Assembly (NCBI RefSeq): GCF_018613715.1
Contig: NZ_JAGGPT010000010.1
Span: forward strand, 310,001 to 374,000
Reading direction: 5' to 3'
DNA length: 64,000 nucleotides
Origin: Chryseobacterium sp. ISL-6
GTDB taxonomy: Bacteria; Bacteroidota; Bacteroidia; Flavobacteriales; Weeksellaceae
The notes beneath the pieces are model-generated. The model did not search any database. It was not told the origin of the DNA and worked only from the letters and a program-made list of their open reading frames with translations. The position numbers were made by a program, and so were the translations under genes. Positions 26,542 through 35,191 of the stretch are shown piece after piece (within the stretch, counting starts at the first letter, position 1; the number at the start of each line of letters is the position of its first letter).

Positions 26542-27348
26542 CTAGTTTTTAATTAAAGCCAATATTCCCACAGTAATTGAAGCGATTACAGAGGCTACTG
26601 AAATATAAAGTCCTGTATTTGGATCCACTCTTGCAGCCTTCTCTCTATTTGAATTCGGCTGAACATAAACAACATCATTTTGCTTAAGATAGTAATAAGG
26701 AGAATTGATGAAATTAGCGCTTGTAAGATCTACTCTTTCCTTGTTAATTTGTCCATCATTATTCCGAACAATTAAAATATTGTTTCTAACTCCATAAGGT
26801 GTAAGATCTCCTGCCAGACCTAATGCACTTAACAATGTAGTATTTCCATCAGGTATCACATAAGTTCCCGGTTTTGTAACTTCTCCCAAAACAGAAACTT
26901 TAAAATTAATAAGTCTAATATCAACTATAGGATTTTTCACATAATCTTTAATAAGATTACTTAATTTCATCCTTAATGTTTCGATATTTTCATTTTTAGT
27001 ACTTACCTGTCCGATTTGAGGAAAAATAATATCCCCATTAGTATCTATAGTATAAGTTGGTCCTGATACAGGAACTTGCTGTGCAAGATTATTAGAACTT
27101 GGTATTGAATATTGTGAAACCGTAGTCCCTGAAGAATAATTTTGATTAAAAGGTTTTACAACATCCAGATCCTTTGCGGTAACAGTTATAATCAACTGGT
27201 CTCCAGGTTGGAAATCAACCCTGCTATTTTTTATTGAATTTTCCAGCACAATACCATCAATATCTTTCATATAATTAATGTCTTGTTTAGCTGCACAAGA
27301 AAATATCACCAAACTCACAGCTCCATAAATAAAATATTTCAAACTCAT
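26542..27348 (-). CDS. Second Wza-type polysaccharide export lipoprotein (OPX)
   Basis: 268 residues. Lipoprotein signal with VIFSC (C18), PES domain with YTIDTNGDIIFPQIGQVSTKNENI, SLBB-like VSVLGEVTKPGTYVI and a C-terminal hydrophobic helix (LYISVASVIASITVGILALIKN). It shares the layout of the neighbouring OPX gene and many motifs (SPYYYLKQNDVVYVQPN), indicating tandem duplication followed by divergence. One copy may serve the Wzc here and the other the Wzc at the left end of the window, or both may form a mixed channel. About 135 bases separate the two. Confidence 0.9.
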   Translation of the reverse strand: MSLKYFIYGAVSLVIFSCAAKQDINYMKDIDGIVLENSIKNSRVDFQPGDQLIITVTAKDLDVVKPFNQNYSSGTTVSQYSIPSSNNLAQQVPVSGPTYTIDTNGDIIFPQIGQVSTKNENIETLRMKLSNLIKDYVKNPIVDIRLINFKVSVLGEVTKPGTYVIPDGNTTLLSALGLAGDLTPYGVRNNILIVRNNDGQINKERVDLTSANFINSPYYYLKQNDVVYVQPNSNREKAARVDPNTGLYISVASVIASITVGILALIKN

Positions 27349-27427
27349 TCTTTATAATTTTTCCACAAAAATAGGATAATTAATTTTTAAGCAAAATTTG
27401 CTATGATTTCTTATTACAAATAATATA

Positions 27428-29383
27428 TTATATTGAGCTGTTAACCTCAGGTTCTTTATCCAAAATCTCAAATTCCGAATTATTACTTATAAATTCAGGA
27501 ACAATCGTTTTAAGTATCCTAACCACCTGTAACTTATCTCTTTTTACAGCAGCCAGAATAATCTGTTTACTTAAGACATCTACTTCATCAAATTCCATTA
27601 AAGGATCTCTTGAAATTAAAATTTTCTCGTGGTGGGTAGGAATTGTAACTGTATTATTGCTTAAAAGCTCTTCATATAGTTTTTCACCAGGTCTCAATCC
27701 AATAAACGTAATTTTAATATCTACATCAGGAGTATAGCCTGATAATCTTATCATTCTTTTTGCTAAATCTAAGATCTTAACGGGTTCACCCATATCGAAT
27801 ACATAGATTTCTCCACCATTCCCCATTGTTCCAGCTTGAAGTACTAACTCGCAAGCTTCTGGAATTGTCATAAAATATCGAATGATATCAGGATGTGTAA
27901 TAGTTACAGGACCTCCTTTTTCAATTTGCTTTCTAAAGTGTGGAATTACTGAACCATTGGATCCCAATACATTTCCAAAACGAGTTGTAATAAATTTTGT
28001 AGTATTTCCAGGTGAGTTTTGTAGAGATTGCACAAATAATTCCGCAGCTCTTTTTGAAGCACCCATTACATTAGTTGGGTTTACCGCCTTATCTGTAGAA
28101 ACCATTACAAAACGATTTACTTTATATTTTTTGGATAGTAAGGATAGGTTCTTAGTTCCTAGAATATTCACAAAAATAGCTTCATGAGGATTTTCTTCTA
28201 TTAGTGGCACATGTTTATATGCCGCTGCATGATAAACCATAGAAAACTGATAATCTTCAAATACTTTTTCTAATCTGTAACTATTAGATATATCAGCCAA
28301 TACAAACTTAAACCTTTGATCTGGGAATTTTTCCAAAAGTTCCAATTCCAGTTCATATAAGGGTGATTCAGCTTGATCCAGCACAACAATCAATGAAGGA
28401 TTAAACTGTGCTACCTGTCTTACGATTTCGCTACCAATAGAACCCGCTCCTCCAGTTACCAATACATTTTTTTCAAAATGTCTTTTTGTAACATCCTCAC
28501 TTTCTATTTTAATAGGTTTACGATTTAGTAAATCTTCAATCTGAAGTTGACTAATACCACCCACTAAGTCACTATCTCGCATTTTGCTAAGCGTAGGTGC
28601 TTTTAGTACTTTAAGTCCATTATCTAAAGCCAGTGTCATCCATTCTTCAATCTCCTGCTTTGTCATGATCTCTTTAATCAGTAAGACAGCATCAAATTGT
28701 TTTATAAGCTTTTCACTAGTAAAGAACTGACTTTTATTATATATCTTATATCCTAATAACAAGGCTCGATTGGAATCAGATCTTCCCGTAAGAAATCCTT
28801 GTAGTCGATATGGATAATTTGGATTATGCATAATTGCTCGTGCTAAAGCTACAGAAGCTTCACCAACACCAACAACAGCTATTCTAACTTTAGAAGATGC
28901 CCCCTTAATATCAATAAGAATATTAAAGAACTGTTTTGTTACCATTCTAAAAAAGAACATTATAGAAACCGAGATAAGGAAATACAAAAACAGATTAGGA
29001 TATAAAAATAATGATCTCCCCACTCCTAATTGCCACAAATAGTTAATCACTAAAAGAGAAACCAGTGTACTTCCTGAAGATAAAATAATTTTAAAGAAAT
29101 CGAAAAAAGTGGAGTGCCTGATAATCCCAGCGTACGTTTTAAAAACATACATAAATAAAATATTCGTTCCGATCAGTAAAAACCTTTTTTGAACTGTATA
29201 TTCCGGAAAATTAACCTTCACATCCAAATTTCTTAAGAAAAGGCGTGAAAGCAGTATGGAAATCAAAACAATCAGGATATCAATAAGAATAACCAACCAC
29301 CTCGGTATATATCTCAATTTGGTGATTTTCACAATGTTATCGCCATTGTAAAGAGCATTAAAAGCGTCATGCAACTTTTTCAT
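27428..29383 (-). CDS. Membrane-bound UDP-GlcNAc 4,6-dehydratase (PglF/WbpM/CapD-like)
   Basis: 651 residues. Four N-terminal hydrophobic helices (about residues 29-145) precede a CoA-binding-like Rossmann domain (168-265) and the SDR catalytic domain with GGAGSIG (311-317), T430-D431-K432 and M440/K444. This is the FlaA1/PglF Met-Lys family. It makes UDP-2-acetamido-2,6-dideoxy-4-ketohexose. It is the first gene of the locus, with a TACCTTTG box about 30 bases upstream. Its product can feed the PglE-like aminotransferase (3321-4457) or the WbpV-like reductase (5149-6051). Confidence 0.94.
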   Translation of the reverse strand: MKKLHDAFNALYNGDNIVKITKLRYIPRWLVILIDILIVLISILLSRLFLRNLDVKVNFPEYTVQKRFLLIGTNILFMYVFKTYAGIIRHSTFFDFFKIILSSGSTLVSLLVINYLWQLGVGRSLFLYPNLFLYFLISVSIMFFFRMVTKQFFNILIDIKGASSKVRIAVVGVGEASVALARAIMHNPNYPYRLQGFLTGRSDSNRALLLGYKIYNKSQFFTSEKLIKQFDAVLLIKEIMTKQEIEEWMTLALDNGLKVLKAPTLSKMRDSDLVGGISQLQIEDLLNRKPIKIESEDVTKRHFEKNVLVTGGAGSIGSEIVRQVAQFNPSLIVVLDQAESPLYELELELLEKFPDQRFKFVLADISNSYRLEKVFEDYQFSMVYHAAAYKHVPLIEENPHEAIFVNILGTKNLSLLSKKYKVNRFVMVSTDKAVNPTNVMGASKRAAELFVQSLQNSPGNTTKFITTRFGNVLGSNGSVIPHFRKQIEKGGPVTITHPDIIRYFMTIPEACELVLQAGTMGNGGEIYVFDMGEPVKILDLAKRMIRLSGYTPDVDIKITFIGLRPGEKLYEELLSNNTVTIPTHHEKILISRDPLMEFDEVDVLSKQIILAAVKRDKLQVVRILKTIVPEFISNNSEFEILDKEPEVNSSI

Positions 29384-29849
29384 TCAACATTAAGTGATTT
29401 TATTAGCTTGGCAAAGGTAATAGATAATATTCATAATTCTAAACACAATAATTAAATTCTTTTTTTTTCATCATCTATTCCTATTAAAACATCTTCTTTC
29501 TAATATTATTACATATAATAGTAATATTATATATAATCCACATTTTTTTAGTCTAATTTGTATTTTATTTTTATTCTTTTCCAGATACAAATCCCAAAAT
29601 ACAAATATTGCAAACCACATGCATTTTTCGTGCCACTTATGGTATCTTCTCTTTAAAAATTTAATTTTTTTTTAATAAAATCATGTAAGATATTACATAT
29701 AAAAGGCTTATAATTTCAACCCCAATTATTTAATCTAAAAACGCAGTAAGTAATATAGTCATCTTTATTATATAAATAGTATATTTAAAATTCTAGCAAA
29801 ACTATTTTTTTTTAAACTAAAAACAATCTTTTAGTAAATTATTTATTTA
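29384..29849. other. 466-base A/T-rich gap between recX and the polysaccharide locus
   Basis: Apart from the promoter box at 29419-29412 it holds a purely A/T stem (TAATATTA arms near 29500-29530) and long T- and A-runs. No coding frame or recognisable RNA was seen. It forms the boundary of the polysaccharide locus. Confidence 0.4.
29412..29419 (-). promoter_or_regulatory. -7 promoter box at the head of the polysaccharide locus
   Basis: Minus-strand TACCTTTG lies 29-36 bases upstream of the dehydratase ATG at 29383. It matches TAnnTTTG and probably starts the first transcript of the locus. No well-spaced -33 TTG was found. Confidence 0.5.
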
Positions 29850-30311
29850 TTAATTTTCTAATATTTCAAGAATAATTTCATATTCAAAACCTTTACTCAT
29901 CAGATATTTTATGGTCTTAGATTTTTTTTGATATTCTTTTAAGCCTTTCTGTTTAGAGTAGTAATCTTCAAAGGCCTTCTTAAGAGCTTTATGATAATCT
30001 GCCTCATCTATCTCATCAAAACATGAACTGATCAATTTTTCAGAGATCTGTTTTTGTTTTAAGTTGATCTTGATCTTATTTCGCCCCCAATGTTTTATAT
30101 AAAACTTCCCTCTGATATAACTTCTGGTAAACCTTTCCTCATTTAAGTAATTTTCTTTTAGCAGATATAAAAAAATTTCTTCCTTAGCTTCAGGAATCAA
30201 TAAAAATTCCCTCATCTTCTGCTCCACTTCGGCATGACAGCGATCCTGATAAACACAATAGTTTACCAGTTTCTGTTTAATCTCCTCAAAAGTATAAGAC
30301 TTCTTCTCCAT
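29850..30311 (-). CDS. recX: Regulatory protein RecX
   Basis: About 153 residues from the ATG at 30311 (MEKKSYTFEEIKQKLVNYC). A longer start at 30344 would lie inside the glyA terminator hairpin and is rejected. The sequence shows the RecX three-helix repeats: YCVYQDRCHAEVEQKM, a middle repeat YLNEERFTRSYIRGKFYIKHWGRNKIKINLKQK, and a C-terminal repeat ending KYLMSKGFEYEIILEILEN. RecX binds RecA filaments and limits recombinase activity. Here it is not next to recA but downstream of glyA, separated by the terminator. Confidence 0.9.
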   Translation of the reverse strand: MEKKSYTFEEIKQKLVNYCVYQDRCHAEVEQKMREFLLIPEAKEEIFLYLLKENYLNEERFTRSYIRGKFYIKHWGRNKIKINLKQKQISEKLISSCFDEIDEADYHKALKKAFEDYYSKQKGLKEYQKKSKTIKYLMSKGFEYEIILEILEN

Positions 30312-30323
30312 ATATTTACAAAA

Positions 30324-30349
30324 AAAGAATGAGCAACCGCTCATTCTTT
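30324..30349 (-). terminator. Intrinsic terminator of glyA
   Basis: On the minus strand AAAGAATGAGC, loop GGTT and GCTCATTCTTT are followed by a run of T. It stands between the glyA stop and the recX ATG, so recX needs its own promoter or read-through. Confidence 0.75.
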
Positions 30350-30369
30350 ATATTTGGTTCAGATAAGAA

Positions 30370-31635
30370 TTAGTAATTAAACAAAGCTTTTCCTTCCATT
30401 AATTCATTTACTTTCTTTCTTACAGATGTAAGAACTTCTTCATTTTTAATATTATCAACAACTTCAGAAATCAATTCTGAAATAGTCTCCATATCTTGTT
30501 CTTTCAGTCCTCTTGTCGTGATAGCAGCAGTACCTAATCTAATACCAGATGTAGTAAACGGTGATTTATCATCAAAAGGAACCATATTCTTATTACAGGT
30601 AATGTCAGCCAGTACTAACGCTTTTTCTGTCTCTTTCCCATTTACTCCCTTGTTTCTAAGATCTACTAGCATTAAATGATTATCAGTCCCACCACTTACA
30701 ATATCAAAACCTCTACTGATCATGGCTTTTGCTAAAGCCTGAGCATTCGACTGAACCTGTTTAGCGTATATTTCAAACTTCACATCTAGAGCTTCTCCAA
30801 AAGCAATAGCTTTACCTGCAATAACATGCTCAAGCGGTCCCCCTTGAATTCCAGGGAAAACAGCACCATCTAAAACCTGGCTCATCATTTTGGTCTCCCC
30901 TTTTGGAGTCTTGTGTCCATAGGTATTTTCGAAATCTTTCCCCATCATGATCATTCCACCTCTAGGACCTCTTAGTGTTTTATGAGTAGTTGTTGTTACA
31001 ACATGACAATGTTCAAAAGGAGAATTCAGCAATCCTTTTGCAACTAAACCTGCAGGATGTGCAATATCGGCCCAAAGAGTAGCTCCGATCTCATCGGCAA
31101 CTTCTCTAAATTTTGCATAATCTAAATCTCTGGAATACGCTGAAAAACCAGCGATAAGCATTTTTGGTCTTTCTCTTAAAGCAACTTCTCTCATTTGATC
31201 ATAATCAATCAAACCAGTTTCCTGTTGTACACCATAAGAAACAACATTATATTGAATTCCTGAAAAATTAACGGCTGATCCATGAGTTAAGTGTCCACCC
31301 ATAGAAAGATCCATCCCCATAATTTTATCTCCAGGTTTTAAAACTGCAAGATAAATTGCAGCATTAGCTTGTGAACCGGAATGAGGCTGAACATTTACAT
31401 AATCAACTCCAAAAAGTTCTTTTGCTCTGTTTATTGCTAAAGTTTCGACCTCATCTACTACTTCACATCCACCGTAGTACCTTTTACCAGGGTATCCCTC
31501 TGCATATTTGTTAGTCAATACGCTACCCATTGCCTTCATTACATCATCAGAAACAAAATTTTCCGATGCTATCAGCTCCAATCCATGGGTTTGTCTTTGT
31601 CTTTCTTTTTCAATCAGGTCGAAAATAATATCCAT
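30370..31635 (-). CDS. glyA: Serine hydroxymethyltransferase
   Basis: 421 residues, full length. The PLP lysine is K219 in VTTTTHKTLRGPRGG; the N-terminal LELIASENFVS and YAEGYPGKRYYGG motifs bind substrate and folate. It interconverts serine and glycine while charging tetrahydrofolate with a one-carbon unit in the cytoplasm. A TACATTTG box lies about 31-38 bases upstream, and the terminator follows the stop, so it is a single-gene transcript. Confidence 0.98.
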   Translation of the reverse strand: MDIIFDLIEKERQRQTHGLELIASENFVSDDVMKAMGSVLTNKYAEGYPGKRYYGGCEVVDEVETLAINRAKELFGVDYVNVQPHSGSQANAAIYLAVLKPGDKIMGMDLSMGGHLTHGSAVNFSGIQYNVVSYGVQQETGLIDYDQMREVALRERPKMLIAGFSAYSRDLDYAKFREVADEIGATLWADIAHPAGLVAKGLLNSPFEHCHVVTTTTHKTLRGPRGGMIMMGKDFENTYGHKTPKGETKMMSQVLDGAVFPGIQGGPLEHVIAGKAIAFGEALDVKFEIYAKQVQSNAQALAKAMISRGFDIVSGGTDNHLMLVDLRNKGVNGKETEKALVLADITCNKNMVPFDDKSPFTTSGIRLGTAAITTRGLKEQDMETISELISEVVDNIKNEEVLTSVRKKVNELMEGKALFNY

Positions 31636-31665
31636 TTTACTTTAAGTTTTTGAGATTTTTCACCC

Positions 31666-31673
31666 CAAATGTA
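31666..31673 (-). promoter_or_regulatory. -7 promoter box of glyA
   Basis: Minus-strand TACATTTG about 31-38 bases upstream of the glyA ATG matches TAnnTTTG. No well-spaced -33 TTG is visible. Confidence 0.5.
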
Positions 31674-31771
31674 CGGAATTTCCCCCAAGAATTTAGTACG
31701 GTTAAATATGATTTTTGGAATAAAATTTCATAAAATATCTTTAATTTCAATATCATTTTATGCATTTTTTT

Positions 31772-31806
31772 CAAAAAAACTCCCTGTTGTATTAGTCCAA
31801 CAGGGA
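31772..31806 (-). terminator. Intrinsic terminator of the flavoprotein gene
   Basis: On the minus strand TCCCTGTTG and CAACAGGGA (arms at 31806-31798 and 31789-31781) form a 9-bp stem followed by GTTTTTTT. It lies about 25 bases after the stop of the gene at 31831-32736. Confidence 0.85.
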
Positions 31807-31830
31807 ATTACTAAAACACTTAAAATTTAA

Positions 31831-32736
31831 TTAAAATTCTTCTTCAATTAGTTCCTTATTTACCATAGCACCCACTGTATTTCCTGATCCCACAGCATTA
31901 GCTACGGAACGCATCATGGATGAGTTGTCACCACAAGCATACACTCCGAAAACATTTGTTTTATAAAATGGATCTGTTTTGATATGGCCAAATTCAGTGA
32001 GTTCAACTCCTAAATCGTCTGAAACGTTTAGGTTTTGTTCAAAAGGAACTTTCGCATAAATAGCTTTTAATGGGTGTTTACTTCCATCCTTAAAAAGTAT
32101 ATTTTTAATTTTCCCATTCGTATGTTCTAATTGATCAATTTTATTTTCATTGATCTGAATATTTTTCCTGGTCAATTGTCTTATTTGATCTTCTGTAAGC
32201 TCTGATTTTCCATTAGTGAATAAACTGAGATCCTTAGTCCAGTGAATGATCATTTTTGAAAACTCAAAAGCAAAATCTCCATTGGCTATAATTCCTGTGG
32301 TTTCATTTTTAACTTCAAATCCATGGCAATACGGACAATGCAGAACAGAAATCCCCCAACATTCATTAAAACCTGGAATATCGGGTTTTACGTCTCTAAT
32401 TCCCGTAGCAATAACTAGCTTCTTAGATTTAAATCTTTTTCCTGACAATGTCTTCACTTCAAAACCTTTTGTGGCTTTTTTTGCGCTTACCACGATATCA
32501 TCGTCAAATTGTACTGAATTATATTTTTCAACCTGTCTTCTTGCTTCCTTACTAATCTCTTGTGGTGTTTTACCATCCTGAGTCAGAAAGTTATGAGAAT
32601 GTGGCGTTTGCTCATTACACGGTTTTCCACTATCAATAATTAAAACATTTCTTAGGGATCTTCCCAGAGCCATTCCCGCAGAAAGCCCAGCATAACTTCC
32701 TCCAATTATAATAACATCAAAGTTGTCGTTTTCCAT
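31831..32736 (-). CDS. Thioredoxin-reductase-like NAD(P)/FAD oxidoreductase
   Basis: 301 residues. FAD-binding GGSYAGLSAGMALGRS (residues 12-27), a redox-type HCPYCHGFE motif and a C-terminal GVYACGDNSSMMRSVANAVGSG FAD segment place it in the low-molecular-weight thioredoxin-reductase-like group. The CPYC pair instead of CATC resembles dithiol oxidases and orphan flavoproteins rather than canonical TrxB. Its partner is unknown. It is a single-gene transcript with a good TTG-N19-TATCTTTG promoter and a strong terminator. It is not linked to a thioredoxin gene here. Confidence 0.85.
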   Translation of the reverse strand: MENDNFDVIIIGGSYAGLSAGMALGRSLRNVLIIDSGKPCNEQTPHSHNFLTQDGKTPQEISKEARRQVEKYNSVQFDDDIVVSAKKATKGFEVKTLSGKRFKSKKLVIATGIRDVKPDIPGFNECWGISVLHCPYCHGFEVKNETTGIIANGDFAFEFSKMIIHWTKDLSLFTNGKSELTEDQIRQLTRKNIQINENKIDQLEHTNGKIKNILFKDGSKHPLKAIYAKVPFEQNLNVSDDLGVELTEFGHIKTDPFYKTNVFGVYACGDNSSMMRSVANAVGSGNTVGAMVNKELIEEEF

Positions 32737-32759
32737 GTTTTTAAATAAAATTACAATGA

Positions 32760-32789
32760 CAAAGATAGAATAAATTTTAAATAATGCAA
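32760..32789 (-). promoter_or_regulatory. Promoter of the flavoprotein gene
   Basis: On the minus strand TTG (32789-32787), a 19-base spacer and TATCTTTG (32767-32760) match the Bacteroidota consensus. The -7 box ends about 24 bases upstream of the ATG at 32736. Confidence 0.65.
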
Positions 32790-32876
32790 CTAAATTGCAA
32801 TAATAAAATAATCAAAAAAAACCGATTGCATTCAATCAGTTAAAATCGTAAACTTCTCATATCCCGATTAGCAGAA

Positions 32877-33629
32877 CTACTCTACTTTAAACAACTTGAT
32901 GGTATAATCCAGTAATTCCTGCCCTCCAACTTCTCCGTGCCCCGGAATTACTATTTTTGCATCCGGATATGCTTTTTTTACTTTTTCAACAGTTTCAGAC
33001 CATGCTTTTACATTAGAATCTTCAAGATATCCTTTAGTCGCATCAACTTCTTTAACTAAACACCCACCAAACATCACATTCTCATTAGGAAAATATCCCA
33101 CCACATTATCTCTGGTGTGTCCTTCACCAAAAAATGTTGCATATACTTTTTGCTTGCCAACATGTAAAGTTAAAGTATTATCAAATCCACGATCAGGAAC
33201 GTTAAATTTATTCTTTTTTGCCAATGCTATAGTCTTATTACTGGCATAAGAAGGGATATTATTCTTCCTAAACTCTTTTAAACCTCCTACACAGTCATTA
33301 TGAAAATGAGTTGCTATGACAGCATTAATTTTAGCATTCAGACTACCTTTAATCCATTTGATCAATTCTGCAGAACTTGTATCATCGGACGGAGTATCGA
33401 AAATAACAGCTTCATTTCCATCTTTCACAACCATCCCGTTACAAGGAACTTTCCCATATGTTTCAGTATTAAGATATGAAATATGTTGATAAACATTCTT
33501 AGATAACTGTCTGACAACCAGATTTTCAGATTCATAAACAACTTTAGGGTCTATTGATCCGGCTTTCTGAAAACTACAACTTAAAACAGTTATTACGAAT
33601 AAACACAGGACTTTAAAAAATGCTTTCAT
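32877..33629 (-). CDS. Subclass B1 metallo-beta-lactamase, predicted lipoprotein
   Basis: 250 residues. All B1 zinc ligands are present: H108, H110 and D112 in THFHNDCVGGL, H171 in GEGHTRDN, C190 in FGGCLVKE and H231 in IPGHGEVGG. The residue after the Asp is Cys (C113), as in CcrA, and K193 is the lysine that binds the beta-lactam carboxylate. Tyr replaces the usual Asn233, as in BlaB. The signal peptide ends in VLSC (C18), a lipobox like that of NDM-1, so it should be a membrane-anchored enzyme. It hydrolyses beta-lactams, probably including carbapenems. It is the last gene of an operon with a GT39 transferase and a zinc-ribbon protein. Not identical to any allele I know; no allele name given. 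Confidence 0.93.
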   Translation of the reverse strand: MKAFFKVLCLFVITVLSCSFQKAGSIDPKVVYESENLVVRQLSKNVYQHISYLNTETYGKVPCNGMVVKDGNEAVIFDTPSDDTSSAELIKWIKGSLNAKINAVIATHFHNDCVGGLKEFRKNNIPSYASNKTIALAKKNKFNVPDRGFDNTLTLHVGKQKVYATFFGEGHTRDNVVGYFPNENVMFGGCLVKEVDATKGYLEDSNVKAWSETVEKVKKAYPDAKIVIPGHGEVGGQELLDYTIKLFKVE

Positions 33630-33659
33630 TTTTACTTCTTTTCAGTAAAAATAAAACTT

Positions 33660-35183
33660 TTAATACTCACTTTTAGTATCATCAATTTCTTTTTTTATTT
33701 TCATCCTGATATCTATTTTCGCTCCTTTGAAACTAAAAATAAGAGTACCTTTTTCTCTGGCAAAAGGATTGGTAATCGAATCGACCTTTTTTGAAATTTC
33801 AAAATATGGACCAGTCTCTTTTAATTCATCATTATGATCATTGTCTTTTATTCTTATCAGGTTAGAATATTTTTGGTCCAGATTAAACCAGTTGATATAA
33901 TCGGCATTAAACGAGACAGCTTTTATTCCCATCTTTGAATAGTAATTAATAGATCCAGCCTGGCCATAATTGTCGCATAGAACTAGCGTTTTTCCTGTCT
34001 TTGATAATTTGGAATATTCTTTATCTACTTTTTGAGCTAATTCTTTCCACCCCTGCATATCTGCAAAATCTTGTGGCAATGAATGATCTTTCCCATCCTC
34101 CCAACGTAGCAGTCCAAATCTTTTATACTTTTCCTGATGGTCAAGAATATATCGAGGACTTTTGTTTGGAAAAGCCACCTGATATAATGGTAGGAACAAC
34201 AGTATTGGCAACATTATCGCTATCGCCCGCAAAATTCTTGTCCGGCCTTTTTCAAAAAGATAGCCTAAATATACAGAGCCAAAAGCAATATAAATAGGAT
34301 ACAAACCAATTGCATAATAGTCTTTAGCTTTAAAAAACAGGAATAATGCAATTACAAATACATAATTCCAAAAGAAAAACCTGAATCTTTCAAAAGGTTT
34401 ATAAAAAAGCAATGCGTAGAATCCCGCAAAAATGATAAAAACAGAACCTACAAAAAATAAAATTTGAGACTTTAGAAAATCAAACCGATCAACATGGGCC
34501 AGCTGCCTCTCTGAAAGCTCCTTCATGTGATGAATCACAGGAAAATCATTATGATACTGCCATAATAGATTAGGCAAAATAACAAGCAATGCAAGGAAAC
34601 TGGCTGAATAAAGGTGAGGATTCAGAAATATCTTCCTTTGCTTACTTATCAGTAAAGCAGGAATAATACCAAGGAGCAGGAATGCAATATTATATTTATT
34701 TAGAAAGCCCAGACCAAAAATAACAGCCCCAATATAAAGCCATTTCACTTTTTCAGTATTAAAATATCTAATAAGAACATAATACATTAATATCCACAGT
34801 AATACTTCTAAAGAAGTAGGTTGAAAAAGCATATTTAACCGAAGAAGTACGGAGAGTAAAATCCCTGTTGCAGCTAAAATCTGAGCGTATAAACTACCCT
34901 TCAACTCTTCTATAATCTGCCAAACCACAACAATCGTTAAAGCACCAAACAGAGCGGGAAAAAATTTAACCCAGAAAACAGAATTTCCAAAAAGCTGAAC
35001 CAGCCAAGCTAACCATGAATTGAGAGGCGGCACTGATAAATAACCCCAAGCCAAATGGTTGGCCTGATCAAGATGCAAATATTCATCGCGATGAAGTTCA
35101 TATTCTGGTCCTATCAAAGAATATTGAAGAACAAACTTAATCACAACAAAAAGAAAAAGAATGAGGATATTTTTTTTCATCAT
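33660..35183 (-). CDS. GT39-type glycosyltransferase (ArnT/PMT-like membrane protein)
   Basis: 507 residues with about 10-12 hydrophobic helices and a soluble C-terminal tail (about 360-507). The first periplasmic loop has YELHRDEYLHLDQ with the acidic RDE motif typical of GT-C enzymes that use a polyprenyl-phosphate sugar donor. NKYNIAFLLLGIIPALL is also typical. It probably transfers a sugar to a lipid or protein in the periplasm. It follows the zinc-ribbon gene by 8 bases and precedes the metallo-beta-lactamase by 30, with no promoter box or terminator between, so the three appear cotranscribed. Acceptor is unknown. Confidence 0.85.
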   Translation of the reverse strand: MMKKNILILFLFVVIKFVLQYSLIGPEYELHRDEYLHLDQANHLAWGYLSVPPLNSWLAWLVQLFGNSVFWVKFFPALFGALTIVVVWQIIEELKGSLYAQILAATGILLSVLLRLNMLFQPTSLEVLLWILMYYVLIRYFNTEKVKWLYIGAVIFGLGFLNKYNIAFLLLGIIPALLISKQRKIFLNPHLYSASFLALLVILPNLLWQYHNDFPVIHHMKELSERQLAHVDRFDFLKSQILFFVGSVFIIFAGFYALLFYKPFERFRFFFWNYVFVIALFLFFKAKDYYAIGLYPIYIAFGSVYLGYLFEKGRTRILRAIAIMLPILLFLPLYQVAFPNKSPRYILDHQEKYKRFGLLRWEDGKDHSLPQDFADMQGWKELAQKVDKEYSKLSKTGKTLVLCDNYGQAGSINYYSKMGIKAVSFNADYINWFNLDQKYSNLIRIKDNDHNDELKETGPYFEISKKVDSITNPFAREKGTLIFSFKGAKIDIRMKIKKEIDDTKSEY

Positions 35184-35191
35184 TCACTAAA

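Noticed and set aside
29500..29530. A/T-only hairpin with TAATATTA arms
   Set aside because: The arm TAATATTA is itself a palindrome, so the stem is trivial in such A/T-rich sequence; no T-run follows.
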